DNA of 64,000 nt. It comes from JAYRSJ01 sp041920215. GTDB taxonomy: Bacteria > Pseudomonadota > Gammaproteobacteria > Burkholderiales > Burkholderiaceae_C. Below, piece by piece: positions 7,875-17,524 of this stretch. The first letter of the stretch is position 1. Every line of letters begins with the position of its first letter. The notes below the pieces were generated by a model. That model ran no database searches and was not told where the DNA came from. It saw only the letters and a program-made list of their open reading frames with translations. The translations under genes were made by a program, and so were the position numbers. The stretch is from positions 20,995 to 84,994 of the forward strand of contig JAYRSJ010000021.1 of assembly GCA_041920215.1 (NCBI GenBank), read 5' to 3'.

Positions 7875-8687
7875 ATGACGACAAGCAAGACGAGAAGCCC
7901 CCTGCCCGCCTGCCTGGCCCTGGCCTTGCTGAGCGGCCCGGCGCTCGCCCAGAGCCCCGCCGCAGCCGCGGCGGACGGCGCCGCAGCCGCCCAGCTCCAG
8001 CCGGTGGAGGTGGCCATGGTGCGCGATCCGGCCAGCATGCCCTATGCCCGCATGAACCAGGTGCTGCTGGCGCTGCAGCGCCATGGCGAGGGCCTGTTCA
8101 AGCTCGATTTCCAGCTGCTGCCGCGCAAGCCCGAGCAGCCGCTGCCGCCGCGGCCCAAGCTGGCCCTGGCCCTGGAGGATCGCGACATCCCCATCGCGCT
8201 GGATGCCGAGAACCGCTTTGCCCTGCCCGCCGTGCCCGAGGCGCAGGCCGGCAATGCCGAGCTGATCAGCAATCTGCCCAAAGGCACGGCCCGCTTCTCG
8301 GGCCGCTTCGAGCTGGTGCGGCCGGCCGATCAGCTGGACATGGCCCTGGTACGCCGCACCGTCAAGGTGGCGCGCACCCTGCGCAGCGAGGTGCTGCCCT
8401 GGTACCTGCGCTGGCTGGTGCCCCAGGTGGAGGGGGTGAAGGTTTGCAGCCCCAAGCCGGGCTGGGAGCTGGAGTGGCGCGACGACCAGGGCCAGCTGCT
8501 GGGACTGCCGCTGGCGGCCGAGCCCCCCGCCCAGCGGCCCAACAAGGCCGCCAAGACGGACGAGGCCGCCACCCTGCCCTTCTGCACCCTGCTGAACGGC
8601 CAGGAACCCTGGCCCGACCGCGCCCGGCTGCTGGTGCCGGCCGGCAGCGCGGCCACACTGAAGCTCAGCGGCTCAGGCGCGAGCTGA
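7875..8687 (+). CDS. Hypothetical periplasmic protein
   Basis: 270 residues with a clear signal peptide (charged start, hydrophobic core, AxA cleavage near GPALA/QS at about residue 25). The mature part is mostly beta-like with two Cys (KVCSPKP and LPFCTLLN). It follows the previous hypothetical gene by 45 bases on the same strand and may share its transcript. The final 15 bases overlap the end of the convergent acyl-CoA ligase gene. No family recognised. Confidence 0.6.
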   Translation: MTTSKTRSPLPACLALALLSGPALAQSPAAAAADGAAAAQLQPVEVAMVRDPASMPYARMNQVLLALQRHGEGLFKLDFQLLPRKPEQPLPPRPKLALALEDRDIPIALDAENRFALPAVPEAQAGNAELISNLPKGTARFSGRFELVRPADQLDMALVRRTVKVARTLRSEVLPWYLRWLVPQVEGVKVCSPKPGWELEWRDDQGQLLGLPLAAEPPAQRPNKAAKTDEAATLPFCTLLNGQEPWPDRARLLVPAGSAATLKLSGSGAS

Positions 8688-10448
8688 GGGCTGGGCGGCC
8701 CGGGCTTGTTGGGCCCGCGCCTCCTCCTGCAGGCGCAGCACCCGGCGCTGCACCTTGCCGGTGGTGGTCATCGGCAGGGCGTCGATGAATTCGATCTCCT
8801 TCGGATACTCGTAAGGCGCCAGCCGGCCGCGCACATGGGCCTGCAGCTCGCCGATCAGATCGGCCCCGGGCACGAAGCCGGCCGCCAGCACCACATAGGC
8901 CTTGACCAGGGCGCCACGCTCGGCATCGGGCTTGGGCACGACGGCCGCATTGGCCACCGCCGGGTGCTTGACCAGGCAGTTCTCGATCTCGCCCGGGCCG
9001 ATGCGGTAGCCGGCGGCCTTGAACATATCGTCGGCCCGGCCCTGGTACCAGAGATAGCCCTCGGCGTCCTGCAGCGCCATATCGCCGGTGCGGCACCAGC
9101 TGTCGTCCGGATCGCCGCTGAACTTGGCACGGGTGGCCGGCTCATTGTTCCAGTAGCCGAGGAAGAAGACCGGATCGGGCTGGCCATGGAGGTCGCGGCG
9201 GTGCACCGCCACCTCGCCGGCCACGCCCGGGGGACAGGTCTTGCCCTGCTCGTCGATCACCGCCACCCGGTGGCCGGGGTAGGCGCGGCCCATGCTGCCG
9301 GCGCGGGCCGGCCACAGCCGGTGGCAGTTGCCCACCACATAGTTGATCTCGGTCTGGCCGAACATCTCGTTGACGGTGACGCCCAGCTGCTGCTGGCAGT
9401 AGGCGAAGACCGCATCGCCGACCGCCTCACCGGCGCTCATGATGGCCTGCAGCCGCAGCGCCGGATACTGCTGGCGTGGCCGCGGCACCGCCTTCATCAT
9501 CGCCTTCAGCGCGGTGGGGAAGAGGAAGGTGTGAGTCACGCCATGGGCCGCCATCAGGGCCAGCGCGGTATCGGGCGCGAAGCGGCCCTGGTAGGCGACG
9601 ATGGGCCGGCCGAAGTAGAGCGTGGGCAGCAGCGCGTCCATCAGCCCGCCGGTCCAGGCCCAGTCGGCCGGCGACCAGAACACCGCCCGCGTGCCCTGCT
9701 CCGGCGCCGTCGGATCGAAGCCGAACCAGTTCTGGCTGGCCACGAAGCCGCTCAGATTGCCGATCAGCGCGCGGTTGGGGATCAGCGCCCCCTTGGGCGG
9801 GCCGGTGGTGCCGCTGGTGTAGATCAGCACCGCCGCCGCCTCGGCATAGGCGGCCGCGGCGTCAAAGCGCGCGTCCTCGGCCTGCAGCGCGGCCATCCAG
9901 CCCATCTCGCTGCGGTGATCGTCATGGTGCTCGTCAGCCTGGGGCTGGCAGTCACCGACAACGATCAGCCGGCGTAGCTGCGGGCAGCGCGGACGCACCG
10001 CGCGCAAGGCCTCCAGCGCCTGGCATTCCACCAGGGCCAGCACCGCGCCACTGTCCTGCAGCCGGTACTCCAGCGCCTCGGGGCCGAACAGCAGGGACAG
10101 CGGCATCGCCACCGCCCCCAGCTGGTTGATCGCGATATGGGCCACCGCCGTCTCGAAGCGCTGCGGCAGCACGATCGCCACCCTATCGCCGCGCTGCACG
10201 CCCTGGCGGCGCAGCGCGTTGGAGAGCCGGTTGGCGGCCCGCTGCAGCTGGCCATAGCTGTACTGGGCGCGGCAGCCGGCCTCGCTCTCGAACAGGATGG
10301 CCGGCGCCTCGGGCGTCTCCCGCGCCCAGCGGCCGCAGCAGGCCTCGGCCAGGCCGAAATCGGCCGGCACCTGCCAGCGGAACTGGCGGTAGAGGGCCGC
10401 ATAGGCATCCGCCTCCAGGACCGTTTTTTTGCTCTTTGTTCTTGTCAT
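8673..10448 (-). CDS. AMP-dependent acyl-CoA synthetase
   Basis: About 591-residue ANL-superfamily enzyme that activates a carboxylate with ATP and loads it on CoA. The phosphate loop YTSGTTGPPKG, the motif EMFGQTE, the hinge GRADDMFKAAGYRIGPGEIE and the catalytic lysine segment TTTGKVQRR are all intact. The GYWNNEPATRAKF region resembles acetyl-/medium-chain acyl-CoA ligases. The start chosen is the second in-frame Met (ending at 10448). Substrate specificity cannot be read from the sequence; short- or medium-chain and aromatic acids are possible. Confidence 0.88.
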   Translation of the reverse strand: MTRTKSKKTVLEADAYAALYRQFRWQVPADFGLAEACCGRWARETPEAPAILFESEAGCRAQYSYGQLQRAANRLSNALRRQGVQRGDRVAIVLPQRFETAVAHIAINQLGAVAMPLSLLFGPEALEYRLQDSGAVLALVECQALEALRAVRPRCPQLRRLIVVGDCQPQADEHHDDHRSEMGWMAALQAEDARFDAAAAYAEAAAVLIYTSGTTGPPKGALIPNRALIGNLSGFVASQNWFGFDPTAPEQGTRAVFWSPADWAWTGGLMDALLPTLYFGRPIVAYQGRFAPDTALALMAAHGVTHTFLFPTALKAMMKAVPRPRQQYPALRLQAIMSAGEAVGDAVFAYCQQQLGVTVNEMFGQTEINYVVGNCHRLWPARAGSMGRAYPGHRVAVIDEQGKTCPPGVAGEVAVHRRDLHGQPDPVFFLGYWNNEPATRAKFSGDPDDSWCRTGDMALQDAEGYLWYQGRADDMFKAAGYRIGPGEIENCLVKHPAVANAAVVPKPDAERGALVKAYVVLAAGFVPGADLIGELQAHVRGRLAPYEYPKEIEFIDALPMTTTGKVQRRVLRLQEEARAQQARAAQPSARA

Positions 10449-10572
10449 CGCTTGGAGCCTACTCAAGGGGCAAGGAGCAGCGAGCGTAGTCAGCCGCCGC
10501 TGCGCGCCAGCCTATCGCTTTCCCGCAGCGGGCGCCAAGCGCGGGGCGAGACGCGCCCGCTAGACTGTGCCG

Positions 10573-10938
10573 ATGAACAGCCCCGATACCGTGCTCCAGA
10601 TCTTCCACAACCCGCGCTGCTCCAAATCGCGCGAGGCCCTGGCCCTGCTGCAGGCCCGCGGCCTGCAGCCCCAGCTGATCGACTATCTGAACCAGCCGCC
10701 CGATGTGGCCGCGCTGCGCCAGCTGCTGGGCCGGCTGGGCCTGCCGGCGCGCGCCCTGCTGCGCGATAGCGAGGCCGAGTACGAGGCGCTGGGCCTGGCC
10801 CGCACGACGCTCGACGAGGCGGCGCTGCTGGCGGCCATCGCCGCCCACCCGCGCCTGCTGCAGCGCCCCATTGTCGTGCAGGGCCAGCGGGCCCTGATCG
10901 CGCGGCCGCCGGCGCTGCTGGAGGACTGGCTGCGCTGA
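10573..10938 (+). CDS. arsC: ArsC family reductase
   Basis: 121 residues of the ArsC/Spx thioredoxin-like family. The active-site segment FHNPRCSKSREAL carries Cys16 as in glutaredoxin-dependent arsenate reductases, and the conserved C-terminal RPIVVQGQRALIARP region is present. No arsR, arsB or acr3 gene is nearby, so a role in arsenate resistance is uncertain; stand-alone ArsC-like (YfgD/ArsC) proteins occur in many proteobacteria. A GTG six bases upstream is an alternative start. Confidence 0.82.
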   Translation: MNSPDTVLQIFHNPRCSKSREALALLQARGLQPQLIDYLNQPPDVAALRQLLGRLGLPARALLRDSEAEYEALGLARTTLDEAALLAAIAAHPRLLQRPIVVQGQRALIARPPALLEDWLR

Positions 10939-10988
10939 GCCCGGCCCGCGGCAGCACGGACCGAACGAATGGGGCCGCTGCACCGGCA

Positions 10989-11834
10989 TCAGTGACGATG
11001 CGCCACGACGAGGCAACTGCCGCCAAAGTGCATGGCCCGGCCGCAGTCGATGCGGCGGATCTCGGACCGCAGCAGGCCGTCGAGCAGCGCGCGCAACAGG
11101 GGGCTGCCCCCCACCACGTGGTCGCGCCCGCCCCGTGCGGCGGAGCGGGGCGCCGAAGCACGGCCCAGGCGGTAGGGCAAGGCCCGCATCAGCGCGATGG
11201 GCAAGGGCAGGAAACGAAAGATGTAGGAGGAGAAGTCGAGCGCGAAGCCGCTGGCTTCGAGCAGCGCCTCGATGCTGCCAAGGCTGTAGCGCCGGAAATG
11301 GCCGGCGGCCACATCCTCCTGCGACCACAGCCAGCCGTAGGCGGGCACGGTCAGGTAGAGCCGCCCTCCCGGCTGCAGCAAGGCCCGGCATTGGCTGAGA
11401 AAGGCCCGGTCGTCCGCCACATGCTCAACGACGTCGAACAATCCGATGGCCGGCAAGGAGTTCAGCGCGAAGCCGGCGCTGTCGGTGCTGGCGCAGATCA
11501 CCGCATCCAGACCGCGCCGCCTGGCATTGGCCGCGCCACGCGGCCCCGGCTCCAGCAGGGCCACATCGCAGCCGGCCCGGCTCAGCCCCAGTGCGACAAA
11601 ACCGTTGCCGCCCCCGATATCGACGATGGTGCCGGGCGCTGGCGGTGGATAGGCCTGCACGGCATGGACGATGCAGTCATTGCGATGGCGAAACCAGAAC
11701 GAGGCCTCCTCCAGCGCAAAGCAGGCCTCATGGCCATCGTCCGGATAGGACACGCGCTGCCCTTGCGCAACGCTGTACCAGATGCCGTCCTCGGCTTGTT
11801 CAAGCCCCTCGGTGATCGCCCGGATATCCACCAT
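10989..11834 (-). CDS. Class I SAM-dependent methyltransferase
   Basis: 281 residues with a Rossmann-like methyltransferase domain: the SAM motif VDIGGGNGFVAL at about residue 70, the acidic residue at the end of strand 2 (LLEPG), and the motif VEHVADDRAFLSQCRALLQPGGRLYLTVPA typical of methyltransferase type 11/12 proteins. The C-terminal part is hydrophobic around FRFLPLPIALMRALPY. Similar proteins are found in polysaccharide or lipid loci, but no such context is seen here. Substrate unknown. Confidence 0.8.
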   Translation of the reverse strand: MVDIRAITEGLEQAEDGIWYSVAQGQRVSYPDDGHEACFALEEASFWFRHRNDCIVHAVQAYPPPAPGTIVDIGGGNGFVALGLSRAGCDVALLEPGPRGAANARRRGLDAVICASTDSAGFALNSLPAIGLFDVVEHVADDRAFLSQCRALLQPGGRLYLTVPAYGWLWSQEDVAAGHFRRYSLGSIEALLEASGFALDFSSYIFRFLPLPIALMRALPYRLGRASAPRSAARGGRDHVVGGSPLLRALLDGLLRSEIRRIDCGRAMHFGGSCLVVAHRH

Positions 11835-11909
11835 GCGTCTGCACCTTCACCGCGACTGCCCAGTAGGCGATGGGCCGATGCTAGCGTACCGGCGTGACGA
11901 AGCCGCCGC

Positions 11910-12410
11910 CTAGGCTTGCGCGCCCAGGCGCTGCAGCGCCGTACCGCTCAGGCGGCAGATGCGCCAGTCGGGCAGCAGGCTCGCGCCCATGCGCTCGTAA
12001 AAGCGTATGGCGCTTTCGTTCCAGTCCAGCACGCTCCACTCAAAGCGGCCGTAGTCGCGCTCCACCGCCAGCGCCGCCAGCCGGCTCAGCAGGGCCTGGC
12101 CCAGGCCGCTGCCGCGCTGGGCCGGCCGCACATAGAGGTCTTCCAGATAGAGGCCGGGTTTGCCCAGAAAGGTGCTGAAGTTGGTGAAGAACAGCGCATA
12201 GGCAACCACATCGCCCGCCCCCTCGCCCACGGTCTCCCCCACCAGACACTCGACCACCGGGCGCGGACCGAACAGATGGGTGTGCAGCTGCTCGGGCCGC
12301 AGCTCCAGCAGATGGCTGAGCTGCTCGAACTCGGCCAGCTCGGCCACCAGCGCGACGATGGTCTCGACGTCCTGCGGCCGGGCCGCGCGAATCAGGTAGG
12401 GCTTTTGCAT
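11910..12410 (-). CDS. GNAT N-acetyltransferase, SSAT-like
   Basis: 166 residues with a GNAT fold. The acetyl-CoA pyrophosphate loop is RPAQRGSGLGQALL, preceded by the LYLEDLYV strand and followed by DWNESAIRFYERMGA. The FFTNFSTFLGKPGLYLEDLYV segment is very close to the spermidine/spermine or diamine acetyltransferase branch (SAT1/thialysine type), suggesting a small amine substrate. The start was placed at MQKPYLIR; a slightly upstream Met is possible. Single gene, divergent from the hydrolase at 12497. Confidence 0.85.
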   Translation of the reverse strand: MQKPYLIRAARPQDVETIVALVAELAEFEQLSHLLELRPEQLHTHLFGPRPVVECLVGETVGEGAGDVVAYALFFTNFSTFLGKPGLYLEDLYVRPAQRGSGLGQALLSRLAALAVERDYGRFEWSVLDWNESAIRFYERMGASLLPDWRICRLSGTALQRLGAQA

Positions 12411-12496
12411 GGCCGGCATTGTGACCCAGCGATCCGGATGCCCGGCTGTCGCGCGGCCGACAACGCGGCGTTGTGCCCTGCCCTACAGTCGCAGCC

Positions 12497-13408
12497 ATGT
12501 CCGATGCCACCCCCTATCTGGTCCGGCGCGCCCATCGCAGCCGCTTCCTGACCCTGCGCGGTCTGCGCCACCATCTGCTGGAATGGGGCAGCCCCCAGCC
12601 CGGCCGGCCGCCGCTCGTGATGCTGCATGGCTGGATGGACGTGGGCGCCTCCTTCCAGTTCGTGGTCGACGCGATGCGCGCCGAGCGCCATGTGATCGCG
12701 ATGGACTGGCGCGGCTTCGGCCTCAGCGACAGCAGCGGCGCCGACAGCTACTGGTTCCCCGACTATCTCGGTGATCTCGACGCCCTGCTGGACGCGCTCA
12801 GCCCCGCTGCGCCGGTGGACCTGCTGGGCCACAGCATGGGCGGCAATGTGGTGATGGGCTATGCCGGCGTGCGCCCCGCGCGCCTACGCCGCCTGATCAA
12901 TCTGGAGGGTTTCGGCCTGCCCGAGGCGCAAGCCGAGCAGGCGCCCGAGCGCCTGGCCGCCTGGCTGGACGAGCTCAAGCAGCCGCAGGCGCTCAAGCCC
13001 TATGACAGCCTGGCGGCGGTGGCGCAGCGCCTGATCAAGACCAATCCGCGCCTGAGCCCCGACAAGGCCGCCTGGCTGGCGCCGCACTGGTCGCGCCAGA
13101 CGGCCGAGGGGCAGTGGCAGATCCTCGGCGACCCGGCCCACAAGCGGAGCAACCCGGTGCTCTACCGCAAGGCCGAGCACCTGGCCTGCTGGGCGCGCAT
13201 CGCCGCGCCGCTGCTGTGGGTAGAGGGCAGCGAAACCCGGCTCTCGCAGTGGTGGGGCGAGCGCTATCCGCGCGCCGACTTCGAGGCCCGGCTGGCCGTC
13301 GTGCCGCGCCTGCAGCGCCTGCGCCTGGAAGGCGCCGGCCATATGCTGCACCACGACCGGCCGGAGGCGCTGGCGGATGGCATCGAGGCCTTTCTCGACG
13401 CGGACTGA
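12497..13408 (+). CDS. Alpha/beta hydrolase
   Basis: 303-residue alpha/beta-hydrolase fold protein. The oxyanion-hole segment is HGWMDVG (near residue 43), the nucleophile elbow is GHSMGG with Ser near 113, and the late His is in GAGHMLHHDRPEAL near residue 287. The Asp/Glu acid lies near VEGSET. The HGWMD motif is shared with serine hydrolase-like/epoxide-hydrolase-related esterases. Substrate unknown. It ends 5 bases before the stop of the convergent CBS/DUF294 gene. Confidence 0.85.
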   Translation: MSDATPYLVRRAHRSRFLTLRGLRHHLLEWGSPQPGRPPLVMLHGWMDVGASFQFVVDAMRAERHVIAMDWRGFGLSDSSGADSYWFPDYLGDLDALLDALSPAAPVDLLGHSMGGNVVMGYAGVRPARLRRLINLEGFGLPEAQAEQAPERLAAWLDELKQPQALKPYDSLAAVAQRLIKTNPRLSPDKAAWLAPHWSRQTAEGQWQILGDPAHKRSNPVLYRKAEHLACWARIAAPLLWVEGSETRLSQWWGERYPRADFEARLAVVPRLQRLRLEGAGHMLHHDRPEALADGIEAFLDAD

Positions 13409-13413
13409 TAGCG

Positions 13414-15306
13414 CTAGCGCCGGTAGTCCAGCTCAAGCCGCTGCTGCAGGCGCTTGGCGATCTTGAAGCTCTCCTTGAGCATGCGGCGGTCGATATCGTT
13501 GAGGCTGTCCAGCGCGATCCAGTTCGGATTGGCGGCCGCGCCCCCCTGCGGCTCCATCTGCACCCGCAGGCGCAGCATCTGCAGGAACTCGAAGGCGCCG
13601 ACCCAGCCCTCGCGCTCATGCGCGGGCACCTGCAGGGCGCGGCCTGCCGCCTCCAGCCGGGCGCGGGTGCCGGTCTCGTCCAGGCCCTGGGCGAGCGCAT
13701 AGAGCCGGGCCAGGTCGACGAACAGGGCCGTGCCCTGCAGCTTCAGGTCCACACCCTCGCGGCCGTCGATCGCGCGGGTTTCCAGCGCGCCCAGCCAGCT
13801 CAGCGGTGCGCGCGTGCGCAGCGCGTTGTCGGCCATCTGGCGCATGAAGCGCGGCAGCCGCGCGGCCTCGCCCTGCACCAGGGCGCGCAGCGGCGCCGCC
13901 AGCGACTGGGCCCCGTACAGCGGCCGGAAGTCGAAATAGATGCTGGCCCGCAGCAGGTCCTCGGGCGCGCCATGCTCCATCCAGGCGCTGAAGGACTCCA
14001 GCCATTCCTGCAGGCTCAAACAGCAGGCCGGATTGCCGGCCATCACCCCGCCCTTGCACAGCGGGTAGCCGCAGGCGTCCAGCGCTGCATTGACCGCCTG
14101 GCCCAGGGCCAGCCAGCGTGGCCGGTCGGCCACCGGATCGTCGCTCTCGAAGATCAGGCCGTTGTCCTGGTCGGTGGCGATGGTCTGCTCGCCGCGCCCC
14201 TCGGAGCCGAAGGCCAGCCAGCAGGCCCGGCCCAGGTCCAGACCCAGCGCATCGGCGCAGAGCTGGACCAGGCGCTGGGTCAGCACATCGTTGAGATGCG
14301 CGATCAGCTCGGTCAGCTGGCGCGCCGCGACGCCCTGGGCCAGCAGATTGCGGGCGAAGCGCCGTATGTCCTGGGCCACGATGCGCAGCGTGGCCACATC
14401 GGCGGCCGCGCGTATCGCGCTGCTGACCTGCTTCAGCGAAAGCCGCTGCAGGGCGAACAGATCGCGCTCCGAGACGATGCCGGCCAGCCGGCCCTGGCGC
14501 AGCAGCGGCACATGGCGCAGGCCCTGGCGCGACATCAGCAGGGCCGCGTCCTGGGCGCTGTCCTCGTCGATATTGAGGCAGTGCAGCGGCCGGCTCATCA
14601 CCTCGGCGATGGGGGTGGCCAGGCTCAGCTGCGGCAGCGTGATGCGTGCCAGCACATCGTGGCGGGTCAGTATGCCCAGCGGCACGCCGTCGCTGTCGGC
14701 CACCAGCACCGAGCCGATGCGGCGCTCGTGCATGGTCTGCAGGGCCTCGCGCAGCGGCGTCTCGGGCCGCACCGCATAGGGCGTCTTGTGCGCCAGCTGG
14801 GCTAGCGGCGCCTCCAGCGACTGCTCGCTCAGGGTCTGCGAGGCGTAGCTGACCTGCAGAGCGCGGCGCGACAGGGCCAGGAACTGGGCCACCCGATGGC
14901 TGAGGAAATCGGCAAAGGGCGGGCTCTGGGCCGCCAGCGCCTGCACGGCGGCGGCCGGCAGCAGCAGGGCTTCGCCCTCAGCCTCGCCCTGCTCGCCCTG
15001 GGCGGTATAGCGGGCGCTGACCGGCCGGGCACCCAGCAGCGCGCCGACCGGGAACATCTCGCCGCGCTCGTAGCGTATACCGCCCATGGCCTCGGCCACG
15101 CCGCGCTGGGCCAGCACCGCGCCGCGGCGCAACCACCACAGCGCGGCGACCGGGCCATGCTCGGGCGCCAGCAGCAGCTCGCCGGCCCTGAACCGGCGTG
15201 GCTGGGCGGCGGCGACAAAGGCCTGCAGCGCCGCGGCGCTCATCTGGGCAAAGGGGGCGTGGGCGCGCAGCTCGTCCAGCAGGTCCGGGTCTGACTCGTT
15301 TTGCAT
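13414..15306 (-). CDS. Cyclic-nucleotide-binding/CBS/DUF294 nucleotidyltransferase-like protein
   Basis: About 630 residues with four parts: an N-terminal cNMP-binding-like domain (about 1-130), two CBS domains (about 155-285; motifs GILTRHDVLARI and GIVSERDLFAL), a DUF294 nucleotidyltransferase-like domain (FGSEGRGEQTIATDQDNGLIF, the GSxxR...DxD pattern) and a helical C-terminal domain. This architecture is often linked to DUF4212/ActP-like symporters, which are directly upstream on the same strand. A role in signalling or regulating uptake is inferred. Start ambiguous between Met codons ending at 15315 and 15306; none has a clear ribosome site. Confidence 0.82.
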   Translation of the reverse strand: MQNESDPDLLDELRAHAPFAQMSAAALQAFVAAAQPRRFRAGELLLAPEHGPVAALWWLRRGAVLAQRGVAEAMGGIRYERGEMFPVGALLGARPVSARYTAQGEQGEAEGEALLLPAAAVQALAAQSPPFADFLSHRVAQFLALSRRALQVSYASQTLSEQSLEAPLAQLAHKTPYAVRPETPLREALQTMHERRIGSVLVADSDGVPLGILTRHDVLARITLPQLSLATPIAEVMSRPLHCLNIDEDSAQDAALLMSRQGLRHVPLLRQGRLAGIVSERDLFALQRLSLKQVSSAIRAAADVATLRIVAQDIRRFARNLLAQGVAARQLTELIAHLNDVLTQRLVQLCADALGLDLGRACWLAFGSEGRGEQTIATDQDNGLIFESDDPVADRPRWLALGQAVNAALDACGYPLCKGGVMAGNPACCLSLQEWLESFSAWMEHGAPEDLLRASIYFDFRPLYGAQSLAAPLRALVQGEAARLPRFMRQMADNALRTRAPLSWLGALETRAIDGREGVDLKLQGTALFVDLARLYALAQGLDETGTRARLEAAGRALQVPAHEREGWVGAFEFLQMLRLRVQMEPQGGAAANPNWIALDSLNDIDRRMLKESFKIAKRLQQRLELDYRR

Positions 15307-15320
15307 GAGCGGCATCACAC

Positions 15321-15355
15321 AATAAAAAAGGTCCCGCAGCAAGCTGCGGGACCTT
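15321..15355 (-). terminator. Terminator of the symporter operon
   Basis: On the minus strand a 12-bp stem with tetraloop (AAGGTCCCGCAG...CTGCGGGACCTT) runs into TTTTTTATTG. A second 8-bp hairpin (GATCAAGC/GCTTGATC) sits just before it at 15361-15384. Because the co-directional CBS/DUF294 gene starts immediately after, partial read-through (attenuation) is possible. Confidence 0.85.
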
Positions 15356-15399
15356 GATCAGATCAAGCTTTGTTCAGCTTGATCAGGCGGGGGTCGGGG

Positions 15400-17523
15400 T
15401 CAGGCCTTGCCCAGACGCAGGTCCGGGTAGCGCACATGCTCGACCAGCTCCTGGGTTTCCTTCTTCGGTGCCGGCGTGATCAGGCTGACGATGATGATCA
15501 CCGCAAAGCCCAGCGGCACGCCGAACAGGCCGGCCGAGATCGGCAGGATGCCCCACCACAGCTCGATCGGCGAGGTCACGCCGAAGATGCCGCGCAGCCA
15601 GGGTTGGGTCATCACCATGTAGTAGAAGGTGATGCCCAGACCGGCCGCGATGCCCAGCGAGGCACCCCATTTGTTGGCACGCTTCCAGAACACCCCCAGC
15701 ACCAGGGCCGGGAAGAAGGCAGCGGCCGCGAAGGAGAAGGCGGCGGAGACCAGGAACAGGATGTCGGCCGGCTTCTGGGCCGCCACATAGGCAGCGGCCA
15801 GGGCCACGACCAGCAGCAGCACCTTGGAGATGGTGACGCGGCGGGCGGTCGAGGCATTCGGGTCGATCATCTTGTAGTAGACGTCGTGGCTCAGCGCGTT
15901 GGCGATGGTCAGCAGCAGACCGTCCGCGGTGGACAGCGCCGCAGCCAGACCGCCGGCCGCCACCATGCCCGAGATCACGTACGGCAGGCCGCCGATCTCC
16001 GGCGTAGCCAGCACGATGATGTCGCCGCCGATCTTCATCTCGCCGAGCTGGAAGATGCCGTCCTTGTTGATGTCGGCCACCGCGAGCAGGGCCGGATCAA
16101 CCTTGGCCCAGTTGGTGATCCAGGCCGGCAACTGGTCGAAGGGCGTGCCCACCAACACGGTGAAGACCTCGTACTTGACCAGCACGGCCAGGGCCGGAGC
16201 GGTGAAGTACAGCAGGAAGATGAAGAACAGGCTCCAGGTCACCGATTCGCGCGCCTCCTTGACGGAAGGCGTGGTGTAGTAGCGCATCAGGATGTGCGGC
16301 AGCGCGGCCGTACCCACCATCAGGCAGAACACCAGGGCCAGGAAGTTGCGACGCGATTCCTCGTAGGTCTTCTTGGCCTTCTCGTCGCCGTTCGGGTCGC
16401 CCGCGAACTGAGCCGAGTGGGCCGGCATGCCGGCCAGCGGCTTGGCGCGGTCGGCGTTGGCCTTTTGCGCGGCGCTCCAGGCCTTCTTGGCATCGGCCTC
16501 GTTGGCAGGCAGCGCGGCCAGCGCCTTCTCGGCGGCCTCCACCTCGGCGGCGGGCGCGTTGGCAGCCTTCAGCTCGGCCAGCTTGGCCTCGGCCTTGGCC
16601 TTGTCGGCCGCCATCGCGGCCGGCACATCCTTCAGCTTGGCATCGAACTCGGCAGCGCGCGCCTTGAAGATGTCGATGACCTCCTGCTCCTTGGGGTCGG
16701 CCTTGATCTTCTTCTCGGCCTCGGTGACCTTCTGCAGCTGGTAGCCGTAGATGGCCTGCGGCACCGGAACATTGGTCTGCTTCACCGACAGCCACACCAC
16801 CGGGATCATGTAGGCGATGATCAGAATGATGTACTGGGCCACCTGGGTCCAGGTGACGGCGCGCATGCCGCCCAGGAAGGAGCAGACCAGGATGCCGGCC
16901 AGACCGACGAAGACCCCGATCTCGAAGGCCAGGCCCGACAGCCGCGCGGTGATCAGGCCGACGCCATAGATCTGCGCCACCACATAGGTGAAGGAGCACA
17001 GGATGGCGGCCGCCACGCCGAGGATACGGGGCAGATTGCCTTCGTAGCGGGCACCGAGGAAGTCGGGAATGGTGAACTGGCCGAACTTGCGCAGATAGGG
17101 AGCCAGGAACAGCGCCACCAGGCAGTAGCCGCCGGTCCAGCCCATGATGAAGGCCAGGCCGCCGTAGCCGGTCAGGTACAGCGTGCCGGCCATGCCGATG
17201 AAGCTGGCGGCCGACATCCAGTCGGCGCCGGTGGCCATGCCGTTGTAGACCGCGGGCACGCGCCGGCCGGCCACGTAGTACTCGCTGGCGTCGGAGGTGC
17301 GGCTCATGAAGCCGATGCCCGCATACAGCAGCACGGTGGCGATCAGGAAGATGAAGCCGATGTACTGTCGCGGCAGGCCCATCTGCTCAAGAATGGCCAG
17401 AGAGATGATGAAGACGATGAAGCCGCCGGTGTACCAGGTGTAGACCTTGTTCAGCTGCTTCTTGAAGGCGGCATTGGAGGCCGCCGAGGAACTGCCACCG
17501 GAGGAAGGGATTGCACCAGCCAT
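15400..17523 (-). CDS. Sodium:solute symporter, ActP-like large subunit
   Basis: About 707-residue sodium:solute symporter (SSS) with about 13 membrane segments, close to the VC_2705/ActP acetate-type branch: GRRVPAVYNGMATGADWMSAASFIGMAG near the N-terminus and GLAAALSTADGLLLTIANALSHDVYYKM in the core are conserved. A hydrophilic, Ala/Lys/Glu-rich, coiled-coil-like insertion of roughly 120 residues lies between membrane segments (about residues 260-380). The start is the ATG ending at 17523, with GGAG 8 bases upstream. It begins one base after the stop of the DUF4212 gene. The substrate is probably a short monocarboxylate. Confidence 0.88.
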   Translation of the reverse strand: MAGAIPSSGGSSSAASNAAFKKQLNKVYTWYTGGFIVFIISLAILEQMGLPRQYIGFIFLIATVLLYAGIGFMSRTSDASEYYVAGRRVPAVYNGMATGADWMSAASFIGMAGTLYLTGYGGLAFIMGWTGGYCLVALFLAPYLRKFGQFTIPDFLGARYEGNLPRILGVAAAILCSFTYVVAQIYGVGLITARLSGLAFEIGVFVGLAGILVCSFLGGMRAVTWTQVAQYIILIIAYMIPVVWLSVKQTNVPVPQAIYGYQLQKVTEAEKKIKADPKEQEVIDIFKARAAEFDAKLKDVPAAMAADKAKAEAKLAELKAANAPAAEVEAAEKALAALPANEADAKKAWSAAQKANADRAKPLAGMPAHSAQFAGDPNGDEKAKKTYEESRRNFLALVFCLMVGTAALPHILMRYYTTPSVKEARESVTWSLFFIFLLYFTAPALAVLVKYEVFTVLVGTPFDQLPAWITNWAKVDPALLAVADINKDGIFQLGEMKIGGDIIVLATPEIGGLPYVISGMVAAGGLAAALSTADGLLLTIANALSHDVYYKMIDPNASTARRVTISKVLLLVVALAAAYVAAQKPADILFLVSAAFSFAAAAFFPALVLGVFWKRANKWGASLGIAAGLGITFYYMVMTQPWLRGIFGVTSPIELWWGILPISAGLFGVPLGFAVIIIVSLITPAPKKETQELVEHVRYPDLRLGKA

Positions 17524-17524
17524 C

